Of a stretch of DNA of 64,000 bases, positions 19,056 to 27,720 are shown piece by piece; within the stretch, counting starts at the first letter, position 1; every line of letters begins with the position of its first letter. The DNA is taken from positions 1,550,001 to 1,614,000 of the forward strand of contig NZ_JARSBP010000002.1 of NCBI RefSeq assembly GCF_029623955.1. Reading direction: 5' to 3'. Position numbers and translations under genes: made by a program. A model generated the notes under the pieces. The model had not been told where the DNA came from, searched no databases, and worked only from the letters and a program-made list of their open reading frames with translations. The stretch comes from Mycobacterium sp. 236(2023) (GTDB lineage Bacteria > Actinomycetota > Actinomycetes > Mycobacteriales > Mycobacteriaceae).

Positions 19056-19910
19056 ATGTCGGCTCCTCCGCTTTTCCGTCTAGTCGACGAGCGACGAGTG
19101 TCGGTGGTGCGCGACGTCCACGCGGTCCGGCAGGTTCTCGACGCCGACCCGGTCGCCGCGTGCATGGTCGCCTCCCGGGTCGCCGAGCACGGCATCGAAC
19201 CCTCTGCGATCGGCGGCGAGCTGTGGACTCGCAGGCGTGCCAACGAGTCTCTGTGTTTCGCCGGGGCCAACCTGATCCCGCTGCGCGGCACCCCCGGCGA
19301 CCTGAACGCGTTTGCCGACAAGGCGATGAGCAGTGCACGCCGGTGCTCATCGCTGGTGGGCCGCGCGGAGCTGGTGCTGCCGATGTGGCAACGCCTCGAA
19401 CCGGTGTGGGGTCCGGCCCGCGACGTCCGCGCCCACCAGCCATTGATGGCGCTCAGCTCGGCGCCGCAGTGCGCCACAGATCCGTCGGTGCGTCCGGTGC
19501 GTATCGACGAGCTCGATGCCTACCTGGTGGCCGCGATCGACATGTTCATCGGTGAGGTCGGTATCGACCCCCGCATCGGCGACGGGGGCCGCGGTTACCG
19601 CCGCCGTGTCGCCGGGCTGATCGCCGCCGGCCGCGCGTGGGCCCGGTTCGACCGCGGCGAAGTGGTGTTCAAAGCGGAGGTCGGTTCGCAGTCGCCGGCT
19701 GTCGGGCAGATACAGGGCGTGTGGGTCCACCCGGATCAGCGTGGCCGCGGCATCGGGACCGCAGGAACCGCCTCGGTCGCGGCGGCCGTCGTGGGTGGCG
19801 GGCGCATCGCCAGCCTGTACGTCAACAGCTTCAACAGGGTGGCCAGGGCGACGTACGCCCGCATCGGTTTCGCCGAGGTCGCGTCATTTGCGACGGTCCT
19901 GCTCGACTGA
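19056..19910 (+). CDS. GNAT-family acetyltransferase (Rv2867c-like)
   Basis: This 284-residue protein has an N-terminal region (PVAACMVASRVAEHGIEP, ELWTRRRANESLCFAGANLIPL) typical of the DUF4081 part of Rv2867c-type proteins, and a C-terminal GNAT domain with QIQGVWVHPDQRGRGIGTAGT, the acetyl-CoA pyrophosphate loop, and SLYVNSFNRVARATYARIGF. ATG 19056 is preferred over an in-frame upstream ATG because AGAAAGAG precedes it. It follows ispG by about 50 bases, the order seen in M. tuberculosis. The substrate is unknown. Confidence 0.9.
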   Translation: MSAPPLFRLVDERRVSVVRDVHAVRQVLDADPVAACMVASRVAEHGIEPSAIGGELWTRRRANESLCFAGANLIPLRGTPGDLNAFADKAMSSARRCSSLVGRAELVLPMWQRLEPVWGPARDVRAHQPLMALSSAPQCATDPSVRPVRIDELDAYLVAAIDMFIGEVGIDPRIGDGGRGYRRRVAGLIAAGRAWARFDRGEVVFKAEVGSQSPAVGQIQGVWVHPDQRGRGIGTAGTASVAAAVVGGGRIASLYVNSFNRVARATYARIGFAEVASFATVLLD

Positions 19911-19924
19911 CCGAACGCTGCGCC

Positions 19925-19930
19925 TACTCT
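19925..19930 (+). promoter_or_regulatory. -10 element for a leaderless transcript
   Basis: TACTCT ends six bases before ATG 19937, the spacing that puts the transcription start on the A of the start codon. No Shine-Dalgarno sequence is present. Confidence 0.5.
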
Positions 19931-19936
19931 CCAGGT

Positions 19937-20605
19937 ATGACCGAGCAGGGTGCGGCGAGCCGCGAGATCGTTGATGCGCTCGTCCGTGCCATGGAGCGCC
20001 GGCACGAGGTGCTCGATGCGGTCGTCGGCTCCGATGACTACGACGCCGCGATCGAAGCGATCGCCGATCTGCTCGACGCGTCCGAGGAGGCCGCCGAAGC
20101 CGTCCTGCGGATGTCGTTCGACCGCCTGACCAAGGTGTCGCGTCGCCGCATCGCCGCCGAGCTGCAGAGCCTGACCAGCCAGGCGTCGACCTACACCCCG
20201 CCTGAGCAGAACCCGGGGTCGGCGCGACGCCTGATGCTGCGACCGTTCGCGGCCGAGGGGGACCGTGACATCTTCGCGTCGCGAACCGCGGACATGCGCT
20301 CAGCCGGTGATGGAACGGCCGCTCCCGCAGGTGATCTGGTCGACGAGATCCGCGATGCCGTGGCGCGTGTCGCCGCGGAGGAGGCGGTGTGGCTGGTGGC
20401 CGAGGTCGGTACCGCGAAGGTGGGCATGGTGTTCGGTGAACTCGCCGACGGCGAGGTCGGGGTCCGGATCTGGATCCACCCTGACCATCGCAAGCAGGGT
20501 TACGGCACGGCCGCGTTGCGGGCTTCTCGCTCGGAGATGGCGGCCTACTTCCCGGCGGTACCGCTGGTCGTGCGCGCTCCCGCCGCGGGGGGCTTCGGGG
20601 CATAG
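19937..20605 (+). CDS. GNAT acetyltransferase with GyrA-like N-terminal segment
   Basis: This 222-residue protein has two parts. Residues about 9-77 (IVDALVRAMERRHEVLDAVV to RRRIAAELQSL) align without gaps to the DNA gyrase A segment that follows the coiled coil, with the hallmark AVLRMSFDRLTKVSRRRI against the gyrase pattern AILDMQLRRLAALERQ-I. The rest (residues 95-215) is a GNAT domain with VGVRIWIHPDHRKQGYGTAAL. The protein ends soon after the acetyl-CoA loop, so the acetyltransferase part is short. A leaderless start is likely. The role is unknown; modification or binding of a gyrase partner is only a guess. Confidence 0.82.
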   Translation: MTEQGAASREIVDALVRAMERRHEVLDAVVGSDDYDAAIEAIADLLDASEEAAEAVLRMSFDRLTKVSRRRIAAELQSLTSQASTYTPPEQNPGSARRLMLRPFAAEGDRDIFASRTADMRSAGDGTAAPAGDLVDEIRDAVARVAAEEAVWLVAEVGTAKVGMVFGELADGEVGVRIWIHPDHRKQGYGTAALRASRSEMAAYFPAVPLVVRAPAAGGFGA

Positions 20606-20617
20606 CGTCGCGTCGAA

Positions 20618-20665
20618 ATCCACGTTTGTCGGCATCCACTCGCACTTCGTCTGCAAAAGGTGGAT
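20618..20665. repeat. Inverted and direct repeat cluster between GNAT and PBP genes
   Basis: ATCCAC occurs at 20618-20623 and 20634-20639, and its complement GTGGAT at 20660-20665. The outer arms extend as ATCCACGTTTG against CAAAAGGTGGAT with a bulge. It may be a terminator for the GNAT gene or a dispersed repeat remnant. Confidence 0.4.
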
Positions 20666-20729
20666 CTCGGCGTGACGGGTCGGTGCGCCTCCCCGTGGTT
20701 GAGGTCTCAGCTTCGTAACATCTGTCCCA

Positions 20730-22562
20730 ATGGCAACACAGTTCTCACCCGCATCACGCGCCTCACTCACGTCACGAGCTGGGGCCGTCCTGGCTGCCGC
20801 CGCGATGGTCCTCACCGTCGGTGCGTGCACACCGCGACCCGACGGCCCTGAGCCCACCGCAGAGGAGTTCTTCGAAGCCCTGGCCACCGGTGACACCGGC
20901 GCGGCGTCGCTGCTCGCCGACCAACCCGAGGAAGCCCGCGCCGACCTCAACGAGGCGTGGGCCGGCCTGCAGGCCACGGGTCTCGACGCGCAGATCCTGA
21001 GCTCGAAATGGGCCGAGGACACCGGGAGCATCGCCTACCGCTACACCTGGCACCTGCCCAAGGACCGCACCTGGACCTACGACGGGCAGCTCAACATGGT
21101 GCGTGACGAAGGCGGCTGGGAAGTGCGGTGGAGCGCGACCGGCCTGCACCCCAGGCTGGGGGAGAACCAGACCTTCGCGCTGCGGGCCGAACAGCCGCCT
21201 CGGGCCTCCGTGCACGAACGCACCGGCACCAATGTGCTTGTGCCCGGCTATAAATACCACTTCGCACTCGACGCCGAGGCGGCCGGAGCCGACCTGATGA
21301 GGACCGCCAACACTCTCGTGGGCGCGCTGCATCGATTCGACAACACCCTCGATCCGCAGCGCCTCGCCGAACTGGCCAGTTCGAGGCAGGCGCCGCTGGG
21401 CCTGGTGACGCTGCGGCAGGCCGACCGCGATGCCGTCTTCGGGGCCGTCGGCTCACTGCCCGGTGTGGTCATCACCCCGCAACCCGAAATGGTGCCCACC
21501 GACGACACTTTCGCGCCTGCTGTCATCAACGAGATCAACAAGACGGTCGCCGACGATCTCGACGGCGACCCCGGCTGGCGCGTCGTCACGGTCAACCAGA
21601 ACGGTGTCGACGTCGACGTCCTCAACGAGGTTCCCGGTACTCCGGCGCCATCGGTGAGCATCAGCCTGGACCGGTCGGTGCAGACGGCCGCGCAGAACTC
21701 GGTCAACTTCACCGACAAGCAGGCGATGATCGTGGTCATCAAGCCGTCGACGGGCGAGATCCTCGCGGTGGCCCAGAACAAGGCCGCCGACCGCGAGGGC
21801 CCGCTGGCCACGATGGGCCTGTATCCGCCCGGCTCGACGTTCAAGATCGTCACTGCGGGCGCCGCGATCGAACGCCAGATGGCAACGCCCAACACACTTC
21901 TCGGCTGCCCCGGAACGCTGGACATCGGTCACCGCACGGTGCCGAACTACGGTGGGTTCGACCTCGGAACGGTCCCGATGTCACGGGCCTTCGCGAGTTC
22001 CTGCAACACCACCTTCGCCGAACTGGCGAGCAGGATGCCGCCGCGCGGTCTGACCCAGGCCGCGTCCCAGTACGGCATCGGCCCGGACTACACCGTCGCC
22101 GGGCTGTCGACAGTGAGCGGATCGGTGCCGCCGACCGTCAACCTGACCGAGCGCACCGAGGACGGCTTCGGTCAGGGCAAGGTGCTCGTCAGCCCGTTCG
22201 GGATGGCACTGGCGGCCGCGACGGTGTCCGCAGGACGGACCCCGGTGCCGCAGTTGATCCAAGGGCGCGAGACCGGGATCACCGGTGATCGTCAGCCGAT
22301 CCCGCCGAGCGTGGTGGAGAACCTGCGGCCGATGATGCGCCTGGTCGTGACCAACGGCACCGCCGAGGACCTCCAGGGTGCCGGCGACGTCCGCGGCAAG
22401 ACCGGTGAGGCGGAGTTCGCGGGCGGTTCGCATTCGTGGTTCACCGGCTACCGCGGTGACATGGCGTTCGCGGCGCTGATCGTCGGCGGCGGAAGCTCCG
22501 AGTATGCCGTGCGGATGGTGCGGGGCATGCTCGACGCCCTGCCGCCCGACTACCAGGCATAG
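20730..22562 (+). CDS. Penicillin-binding lipoprotein (Rv2864c / PBP-lipo family)
   Basis: This 610-residue protein starts with a lipoprotein signal ending LTVGAC (Cys33), then an NTF2-like MecA_N domain (EPTAEEFFEALATGDTGAAS), a dimerisation domain, and a class B transpeptidase domain with Ser369-Lys372 (GSTFK), Ser424-Asn426 (SCN) and Lys557-Gly559 (KTG). It cross-links peptidoglycan on the outer face of the membrane and is a beta-lactam target. All catalytic residues are intact. It lies at the conserved place downstream of the GNAT gene and converges with the LuxR-type regulator, leaving four bases between the stops. Confidence 0.95.
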   Translation: MATQFSPASRASLTSRAGAVLAAAAMVLTVGACTPRPDGPEPTAEEFFEALATGDTGAASLLADQPEEARADLNEAWAGLQATGLDAQILSSKWAEDTGSIAYRYTWHLPKDRTWTYDGQLNMVRDEGGWEVRWSATGLHPRLGENQTFALRAEQPPRASVHERTGTNVLVPGYKYHFALDAEAAGADLMRTANTLVGALHRFDNTLDPQRLAELASSRQAPLGLVTLRQADRDAVFGAVGSLPGVVITPQPEMVPTDDTFAPAVINEINKTVADDLDGDPGWRVVTVNQNGVDVDVLNEVPGTPAPSVSISLDRSVQTAAQNSVNFTDKQAMIVVIKPSTGEILAVAQNKAADREGPLATMGLYPPGSTFKIVTAGAAIERQMATPNTLLGCPGTLDIGHRTVPNYGGFDLGTVPMSRAFASSCNTTFAELASRMPPRGLTQAASQYGIGPDYTVAGLSTVSGSVPPTVNLTERTEDGFGQGKVLVSPFGMALAAATVSAGRTPVPQLIQGRETGITGDRQPIPPSVVENLRPMMRLVVTNGTAEDLQGAGDVRGKTGEAEFAGGSHSWFTGYRGDMAFAALIVGGGSSEYAVRMVRGMLDALPPDYQA

Positions 22563-22566
22563 CCGG

Positions 22567-25326
22567 TCAGGACAGGATCCGCCGGCGCCGCGCCTCGGAC
22601 ACCGATTCGCCTCGGCTGGCCACCCCGAGCTTGATGTATGTGCCCTTCAGGTACCACTTCACGGTGTTCACGGTGACGCCGAGATTGCGGGCGATCTGCT
22701 TGTTGGACAGACCCCGCTCCAGTAGGCGCAGGATCTCCAATTCGCGGACGCTGAGCGGCTCCTCGGGTGACGGGCCGACATGGGCGTCGGGCACGATCAC
22801 CGGGATGGCCGCCTTGTCGGAGTCGGCATGGGCGATCGCCAGCAGCCGCGACAGGTAATCGGCCGACACCCGGGGCTGTCCGGGGGCCCAGCGGCCGGTC
22901 CGGCTCGCTTCCCGCAGGCCCGCAACGAGTTTCACCATCTGAGGCCCGGCATCGAGGATGGTGCGAACCAATCCGGCTCGGGAACCGGCGATCAGCGCCT
23001 CGATGAGGAGGTCGGTCGCACCGTCGGTGTCGTCCTTGAGGAGCAGCACCCTGGCGAGGGAGATGGAGTACGCGGTTTCTGCGTACCGCCAGCGCGCCTG
23101 GACACTCTCGGCACGCATCTGGGTGAGCAGGGCCACGGCCTTGTCGAAGTCGTTGTGGGCGCACGCGATTCGTTCGGCCATGGCGAGCTGGTAATGGCGG
23201 GTGGCCGTGGCGACGCCCCCGGTGAGCCCCGGGGTCGTGATGTCCTGGCGAGCGAGGGTGTCCTCGGCCCGGCCGACGTCGTCGACGGCGAGGTAGAGCC
23301 GCACCCGTTCGAAATCGACCGCGGCGGTCAGCCGGGGTAGCACGAGCCGACTGGCCGTGGCTTCGCCCTCGTCGAGGAGAGCGAGTGCGGCGTCGATGTC
23401 GCCGCGCAGAACCTTGATGCGGGGCAGGGCGCTGTACGTCGCGATCATGAAATCGGCGACGCCGCTTTCCGCGCCGAGCTCGCGGCATTCCTCCAGAAGC
23501 GTTTCGGCAGCGTCGATGTCGCCGCGCTCGTAACTGAGCCTGCCGAGCAGAGCGCCGGAAAGCCGCGCCGCGTGCGACGTGTGTCCGGCGGCGCTCTGGG
23601 CGAGGGCGCGCGCCTCGGTGTAGCGCTTCTCGGCGGTGGCCAGATCGCGCTGGGCGAAGGCCGCCAGTCCGGCGAAACAGCGACCGTACACACCCGCGAA
23701 CGGGCCGCCTGCACCTTCGTGGAAGGGGTTCGCGAGCTGCTGGCGCGACTGCGCGGTGTCGAAATCGGAGGTGTGGATGTCGACGAATGTGCGGATGTTG
23801 GCCGACACCGCCACCAGGAACGGCCGCACCGGCGCGTTGTCCACCAGGTAGGGCGCGACGAGGTCGGCGGCGCGGTCGATGCGGTCGCCGTAGACATCGA
23901 CGCACGCCTGCACGACATCGGCTTCGGCAAGCATCGCGGAGATCGTTTCGTCGCCGCCATGAGTCGTGTGGGTCTCGGACCCGAGAGCCGAGCGGACGTG
24001 GTCGAGCGCTGTCTGCGCCCCGGCGGCGCGCTGGAGCAGGCAGTTGGCCCACGCGATGGCCATCTGCAGCTCCGGCCGGGCCGACAGTTCGTGTTCGGGG
24101 AGCTTACTCACCAGGCCGAGCAGGCTGGCCATCCGGCTGTGCTCGACGAGGTTCATCGCTTGTCGCTCAACGAGATCCACGGCGTTGGCGCGCTCGCCCG
24201 CGACCAGTGCGTGTGTGACGGCCTCGCCGAGCATTCCGCGGTCGGCGAACCACGCCGACGCGACGCGGTGAAGGTCGGCCACGCGGTCGGCGTGATCGCG
24301 CGCCAGCCGCTGGCGCAGGTAACCGGCGAACAGGTGGTGATAACGGAACCAGTCCCGGTTGTCGTCGAGCGGAATCAGGAACATGTCGAGGTGCTCGAGT
24401 TCTTCGAGGACGGCCTGACCTCGCGGTTGTCCGCTCACGGCGGTGGCGAGGTCTGCGCAGAGCCGATCGCAGACCGACGTCGTCAGCACGAAATCGAGCA
24501 GGTTGGGGGACAGGCCGTCGAGCACGTTCTCGGCGAGGTAGTCGCCGACCGAGTGATGCCTACCGGAGAAGCCCGAGATCAAGGACGACGGATCGTTGGT
24601 GTGCCGCAACGAGAGCGTGGCGAGCTGAAGCGCGGCGATCCAGCCGTCGGTGCTCGCCCACAGCCGATCGACATCGGCGCGGTCGAGGGTCAGCTCATTG
24701 AGCTCGGTCAGGAAGGCCGCCGACTCGGTGTGGTCGAAACGTAGTGCGGCAACGTCGATTTCGACAACCTGGTCGCGCACCTTCAACCAGCCGACGGCAG
24801 GCGTTCGCGTCCTGCTGGTGACCACGAGATGCAGGTTGGGAGGCCCCATCTTGAGCAGGAATTCCAGGGCCCCTGCGGTGTCGGGATCGGTGACCACGTG
24901 CCAGTCGTCGAACACGATCGCCATCAGCCGACCGTGGTCGGCGATCTGGTTCACGAGTTCGGCCAGCACGTAGCGGGTGGCGTCGCCGGATCGCTGCTCG
25001 AGGTGGTCGCCGAGATCCCCGCCCAGTGCGGGTTCGACGCGCCGTATCGCCTCGATGAGGTGGGCCAGGAAGCTGACCGTGTCGTTGGCGTCGGCGTCGA
25101 GGCTCAGCCAGGCGACAACGGCCCCGTCACCGCGTAACTCTCGCTGCCACTGCACCGCCAACGTCGTCTTGCCGTAGCCGGCGGGTGCGTGGATGAATGC
25201 CAGTCGCTTCGTCCGGCCCGCGTTCAGTGCGTCGATCAGTCGACTGCGGAGTATGAGCCGCCCGCCGGTCGACGGGGGTTGGATCCGGGTGGAGACGATG
25301 CGGGTAGGTTGCGGCTTCGCCTGCAT
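22567..25326 (-). CDS. Large MalT-type LuxR-family ATPase regulator
   Basis: This 919-residue STAND regulator has an N-terminal ATPase with Walker A APAGYGKTT at residues 47-55 and Walker B MAIVFDDWHVV, a winged-helix/arm region, a long helical repeat region, and a C-terminal LuxR DNA-binding domain (SVRELEILRLLERGLSNKQI and VTVNTVKWYLK). This is the MalT/AlkS/AcoK architecture: ligand and ATP binding lead to oligomerisation and transcription activation. ATG 25326 follows a GGGGGTG site. It is divergent from the EAL-DICT gene across 378 bases, so that gene is a candidate target. The ligand is unknown. Confidence 0.93.
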   Translation of the reverse strand: MQAKPQPTRIVSTRIQPPSTGGRLILRSRLIDALNAGRTKRLAFIHAPAGYGKTTLAVQWQRELRGDGAVVAWLSLDADANDTVSFLAHLIEAIRRVEPALGGDLGDHLEQRSGDATRYVLAELVNQIADHGRLMAIVFDDWHVVTDPDTAGALEFLLKMGPPNLHLVVTSRTRTPAVGWLKVRDQVVEIDVAALRFDHTESAAFLTELNELTLDRADVDRLWASTDGWIAALQLATLSLRHTNDPSSLISGFSGRHHSVGDYLAENVLDGLSPNLLDFVLTTSVCDRLCADLATAVSGQPRGQAVLEELEHLDMFLIPLDDNRDWFRYHHLFAGYLRQRLARDHADRVADLHRVASAWFADRGMLGEAVTHALVAGERANAVDLVERQAMNLVEHSRMASLLGLVSKLPEHELSARPELQMAIAWANCLLQRAAGAQTALDHVRSALGSETHTTHGGDETISAMLAEADVVQACVDVYGDRIDRAADLVAPYLVDNAPVRPFLVAVSANIRTFVDIHTSDFDTAQSRQQLANPFHEGAGGPFAGVYGRCFAGLAAFAQRDLATAEKRYTEARALAQSAAGHTSHAARLSGALLGRLSYERGDIDAAETLLEECRELGAESGVADFMIATYSALPRIKVLRGDIDAALALLDEGEATASRLVLPRLTAAVDFERVRLYLAVDDVGRAEDTLARQDITTPGLTGGVATATRHYQLAMAERIACAHNDFDKAVALLTQMRAESVQARWRYAETAYSISLARVLLLKDDTDGATDLLIEALIAGSRAGLVRTILDAGPQMVKLVAGLREASRTGRWAPGQPRVSADYLSRLLAIAHADSDKAAIPVIVPDAHVGPSPEEPLSVRELEILRLLERGLSNKQIARNLGVTVNTVKWYLKGTYIKLGVASRGESVSEARRRRILS

Positions 25327-25704
25327 GCATCACCCCCGCTCCGCGACCTCGACGATTCTGGTCCATCTTCGCGTACCGGACACGGGATCTTCGTCAACCG
25401 TATCGTCCAGCGGGTCTGATGGACCGTACGCCGGCGGGACGACCGGGGATACCCGGAGCGTGATGTGACGGACCTGGCTAATCGTTGGCGCATGGCGCCA
25501 ATTGGCCGGGACGGAAACACCATGCCGCGTGTTCCCTGCGTGTGAAGGCCGGAGTTCGTCATTTCACGGCGCGTAACCACACTTATGGGTAGCGGGATTC
25601 AGCAAACCGGGTGGTTGACGACTTATCGCAGGCGCGCGCGGTTGGCCTCAGCGTATTCGGCGCAATGCCTGCGGCATCGATGACGAAAGGCATCTGGGAC
25701 GTCC
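25327..25704. other. Divergent regulatory region between LuxR-type regulator and EAL-DICT gene
   Basis: These 378 bases hold no convincing gene. They contain an inverted repeat at 25485-25501 and moderately AT-rich stretches around 25560-25620. Promoters for both flanking genes should be here. Confidence 0.5.
25485..25501. promoter_or_regulatory. Perfect inverted repeat, candidate operator
   Basis: TTGGCGC-ATG-GCGCCAA forms seven-base perfect arms around a three-base centre, about 160 bases before the LuxR-type gene and 200 before the EAL gene. A dimeric regulator site is plausible; the binder is unknown. Confidence 0.45.
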
Positions 25705-27078
25705 ATGACGAGCGACCTCGACCAGGCCGTCTCCGGCAAAGGCTTGGTGGCAGCGTTTCAGCAGGTCGTGTGCCTGTCAACCGGAGCCGTCATCGGCTAT
25801 GAGGCGTTGGCCCGCTGGCCGGGGCCGGAAAACGTGGCGCCGCTGGAAATCATTTCCCATGCAGCGAAAACAGGACGGTTGAATGCTTTCGACCGCGCCT
25901 GCATCCGCGCGGCAGCGCAGGGTGCGCTCAGTGGCAATTCATCTCCGGGAATGTTGCTTCTCGTCAATTGCGAGCCAGCAACCCCGTGCGCCGACCTGTC
26001 CCAAGACACCGACGTCATGGCGGCCGCGGACAAGTTTCGCCTTGTCTTCGAGATCACCGAACGCGGATTGTTGAAGAATCCTCGCGCACTGCTGCGCAAA
26101 GTGGCGGTGCTGCGATCGCTGGGCATAGCCGTCGCGCTCGACGACATCGGCGCCCACCCGGATTCGGTCGCCCTGCTCGACGTCATCGCGCCCGACATCG
26201 TCAAACTCGACCTGGCTCTGGTTCAGCGACACCCCGACCGGCTGCAATCCAAGACCGTCGCGGCGATCCGGGAGTACCACGACAGGACCGGGGCGGTCAT
26301 CTGCGCCGAGGGCATCGAAACCGAGGAACACCTCGAGCAGGCCCTTTCCTACGGCGCCACCCTCGGGCAAGGCTTCAAGTTCGGCGTTCCCGGGGAGTTG
26401 TCGGTGCATCCGTCCGGCTTCGCCTGGCCGGCGGTCGGCGTCTCTGCGCATGCCGACGCCAATCCGTCACTCTTCGACCGCGCGGCCGCCGGGCGGGAGG
26501 TTCACACGGTGCGGGAGCCCATACTGGACGGGTTACTAGCGCAGATGCAGCACCTCGCGGCGAAGGCCGAGTTCCCGCCCATCGTGCTGACCGCGGTCGG
26601 CCGGCAGGGGATCGGCGAGCGGACCCAGCGGAAGTACCGCTGCATCGCCGAGAAATCGCCGTTCGTCGCGGTCTTCGGCCACGACGTGCCCGACGGTCTC
26701 GGTCACCGCGTCCGGACGGTCAGACTCGATCCGGACGACCCACTATCAACGGAGACGGCGATCGTCGTGCTCGGGCCCGAAACCGCGGTCGCGCTGGTCG
26801 CGCGAGAGCACCGATCCGACAACGGGGACACCGGTGCACAGGTCTTCGACGTCGTGTTCGTGTTCGACCGGGAGCATGCAGCGGTACTGGCGCGCAGCCT
26901 GCTGGAACGTCCGTCGCCGACCATCTCGATCCACGTCGACCCGGCGCGGCGCAAGTTCGCCTCCTGCACCTGCGGTTGGCAGGCCAAGCGACGTCTGCTG
27001 TGGTTGACGGCCCTCGGCGACGTCACCGACCACCGCAGCAAGACCGGGCACCTTCCGGTCGACCGCTTGGCGGGCTAA
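25705..27078 (+). CDS. EAL-DICT protein (cyclic di-GMP phosphodiesterase with sensory domain)
   Basis: The 457-residue protein has an EAL domain (residues about 12-235) followed by a DICT sensory domain and a Cys-containing tail (FASCTCGWQAKRR). The EAL catalytic set appears intact: YEALARW, VNCEPAT, FEITERG, ALDDIGAH, VKLDLAL, AEGIETEE and GQGF. It should therefore hydrolyse cyclic di-GMP, with the DICT domain sensing an unknown signal; DICT domains are often linked to light or redox signalling. The start at 25705 follows GGGACG. It is divergent from a large LuxR-type regulator. Confidence 0.9.
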   Translation: MTSDLDQAVSGKGLVAAFQQVVCLSTGAVIGYEALARWPGPENVAPLEIISHAAKTGRLNAFDRACIRAAAQGALSGNSSPGMLLLVNCEPATPCADLSQDTDVMAAADKFRLVFEITERGLLKNPRALLRKVAVLRSLGIAVALDDIGAHPDSVALLDVIAPDIVKLDLALVQRHPDRLQSKTVAAIREYHDRTGAVICAEGIETEEHLEQALSYGATLGQGFKFGVPGELSVHPSGFAWPAVGVSAHADANPSLFDRAAAGREVHTVREPILDGLLAQMQHLAAKAEFPPIVLTAVGRQGIGERTQRKYRCIAEKSPFVAVFGHDVPDGLGHRVRTVRLDPDDPLSTETAIVVLGPETAVALVAREHRSDNGDTGAQVFDVVFVFDREHAAVLARSLLERPSPTISIHVDPARRKFASCTCGWQAKRRLLWLTALGDVTDHRSKTGHLPVDRLAG

Positions 27079-27111
27079 CCAGGCGCGACCGGCGGTACCG
27101 TGGGACACGCC

Positions 27112-27717
27112 ATGACCGACATCAACCACGGCCGGGGAGCCATCGAGCCCATCGAGATGAGGATCTCCGACGCCGATCGCAACGGAACGCTGCGCCGCCT
27201 GCACAACGCGGTCGCGCTCGGTCTGATCGACATCGGGGAGTTCGAGGAACGCTCGGCGATGGTGTCGCAGGCCAGGCAGCGCACCGAGCTCGACGCGCTG
27301 GTGGGCGATCTGCCCGGTCCGGGGGCCATCGTGACGTCCTCGGCCGACCGGGTCGAACTGCGGGGCGTCCTCGGGTCTTTGAAGCGCCAGGGCGAGTGGG
27401 TGGTGCCGTCGCGGCTGGCGCTGCGTCGGCGGATGGGGTCGGCCGATCTCGACCTCACCCGCGCCCGGTTCGCAGGACCGATCGTGGTGATCGAACTCGA
27501 CATGATGTTCGGCGGCCTCGATCTGCGGCTGCCCGACGGGGCGAGCGCCTCCATCGATGATGTCGAGGTCAACGTCGGCAGCGCCCACGATCACCGCAAA
27601 GACGCTCCCGCCGAGGGCAATCCGCATGTCATCCTCACCGGCAAGGTCGTCTGCGGCTCGGTCGACATCAGGGGGCCACGTAAGACATGGCGGCTCAATC
27701 CGCTGCGCTCTACCTGA
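27112..27717 (+). CDS. DUF1707 (SHOCT-like) domain protein
   Basis: This 201-residue protein starts with a DUF1707 domain (MRISDADRNGTLRRLHNAVALGLIDI, EFEERSAMVSQARQRTELDALVGDLP), a short helical domain frequent in actinobacteria, often next to membrane or cell-wall stress proteins. The C-terminal half (MFGGLDLRLPDGASASIDDVEVNVGS, VCGSVDIRGP) resembles the beta-helical DUF2154-like/LiaF C-terminal region found in cell-wall stress sensing proteins. ATG 27112 is used; an in-frame GTG at 27100 is possible. Converges with the sulfotransferase gene three bases later. Function is not known. Confidence 0.85.
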   Translation: MTDINHGRGAIEPIEMRISDADRNGTLRRLHNAVALGLIDIGEFEERSAMVSQARQRTELDALVGDLPGPGAIVTSSADRVELRGVLGSLKRQGEWVVPSRLALRRRMGSADLDLTRARFAGPIVVIELDMMFGGLDLRLPDGASASIDDVEVNVGSAHDHRKDAPAEGNPHVILTGKVVCGSVDIRGPRKTWRLNPLRST

Positions 27718-27720
27718 TCG

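Noticed and set aside
22550..24052. A 500-codon minus-strand frame overlapping the LuxR-type regulator
   Set aside because: It is the shifted frame of the regulator and is almost purely Arg, Pro, Gly and Ala.
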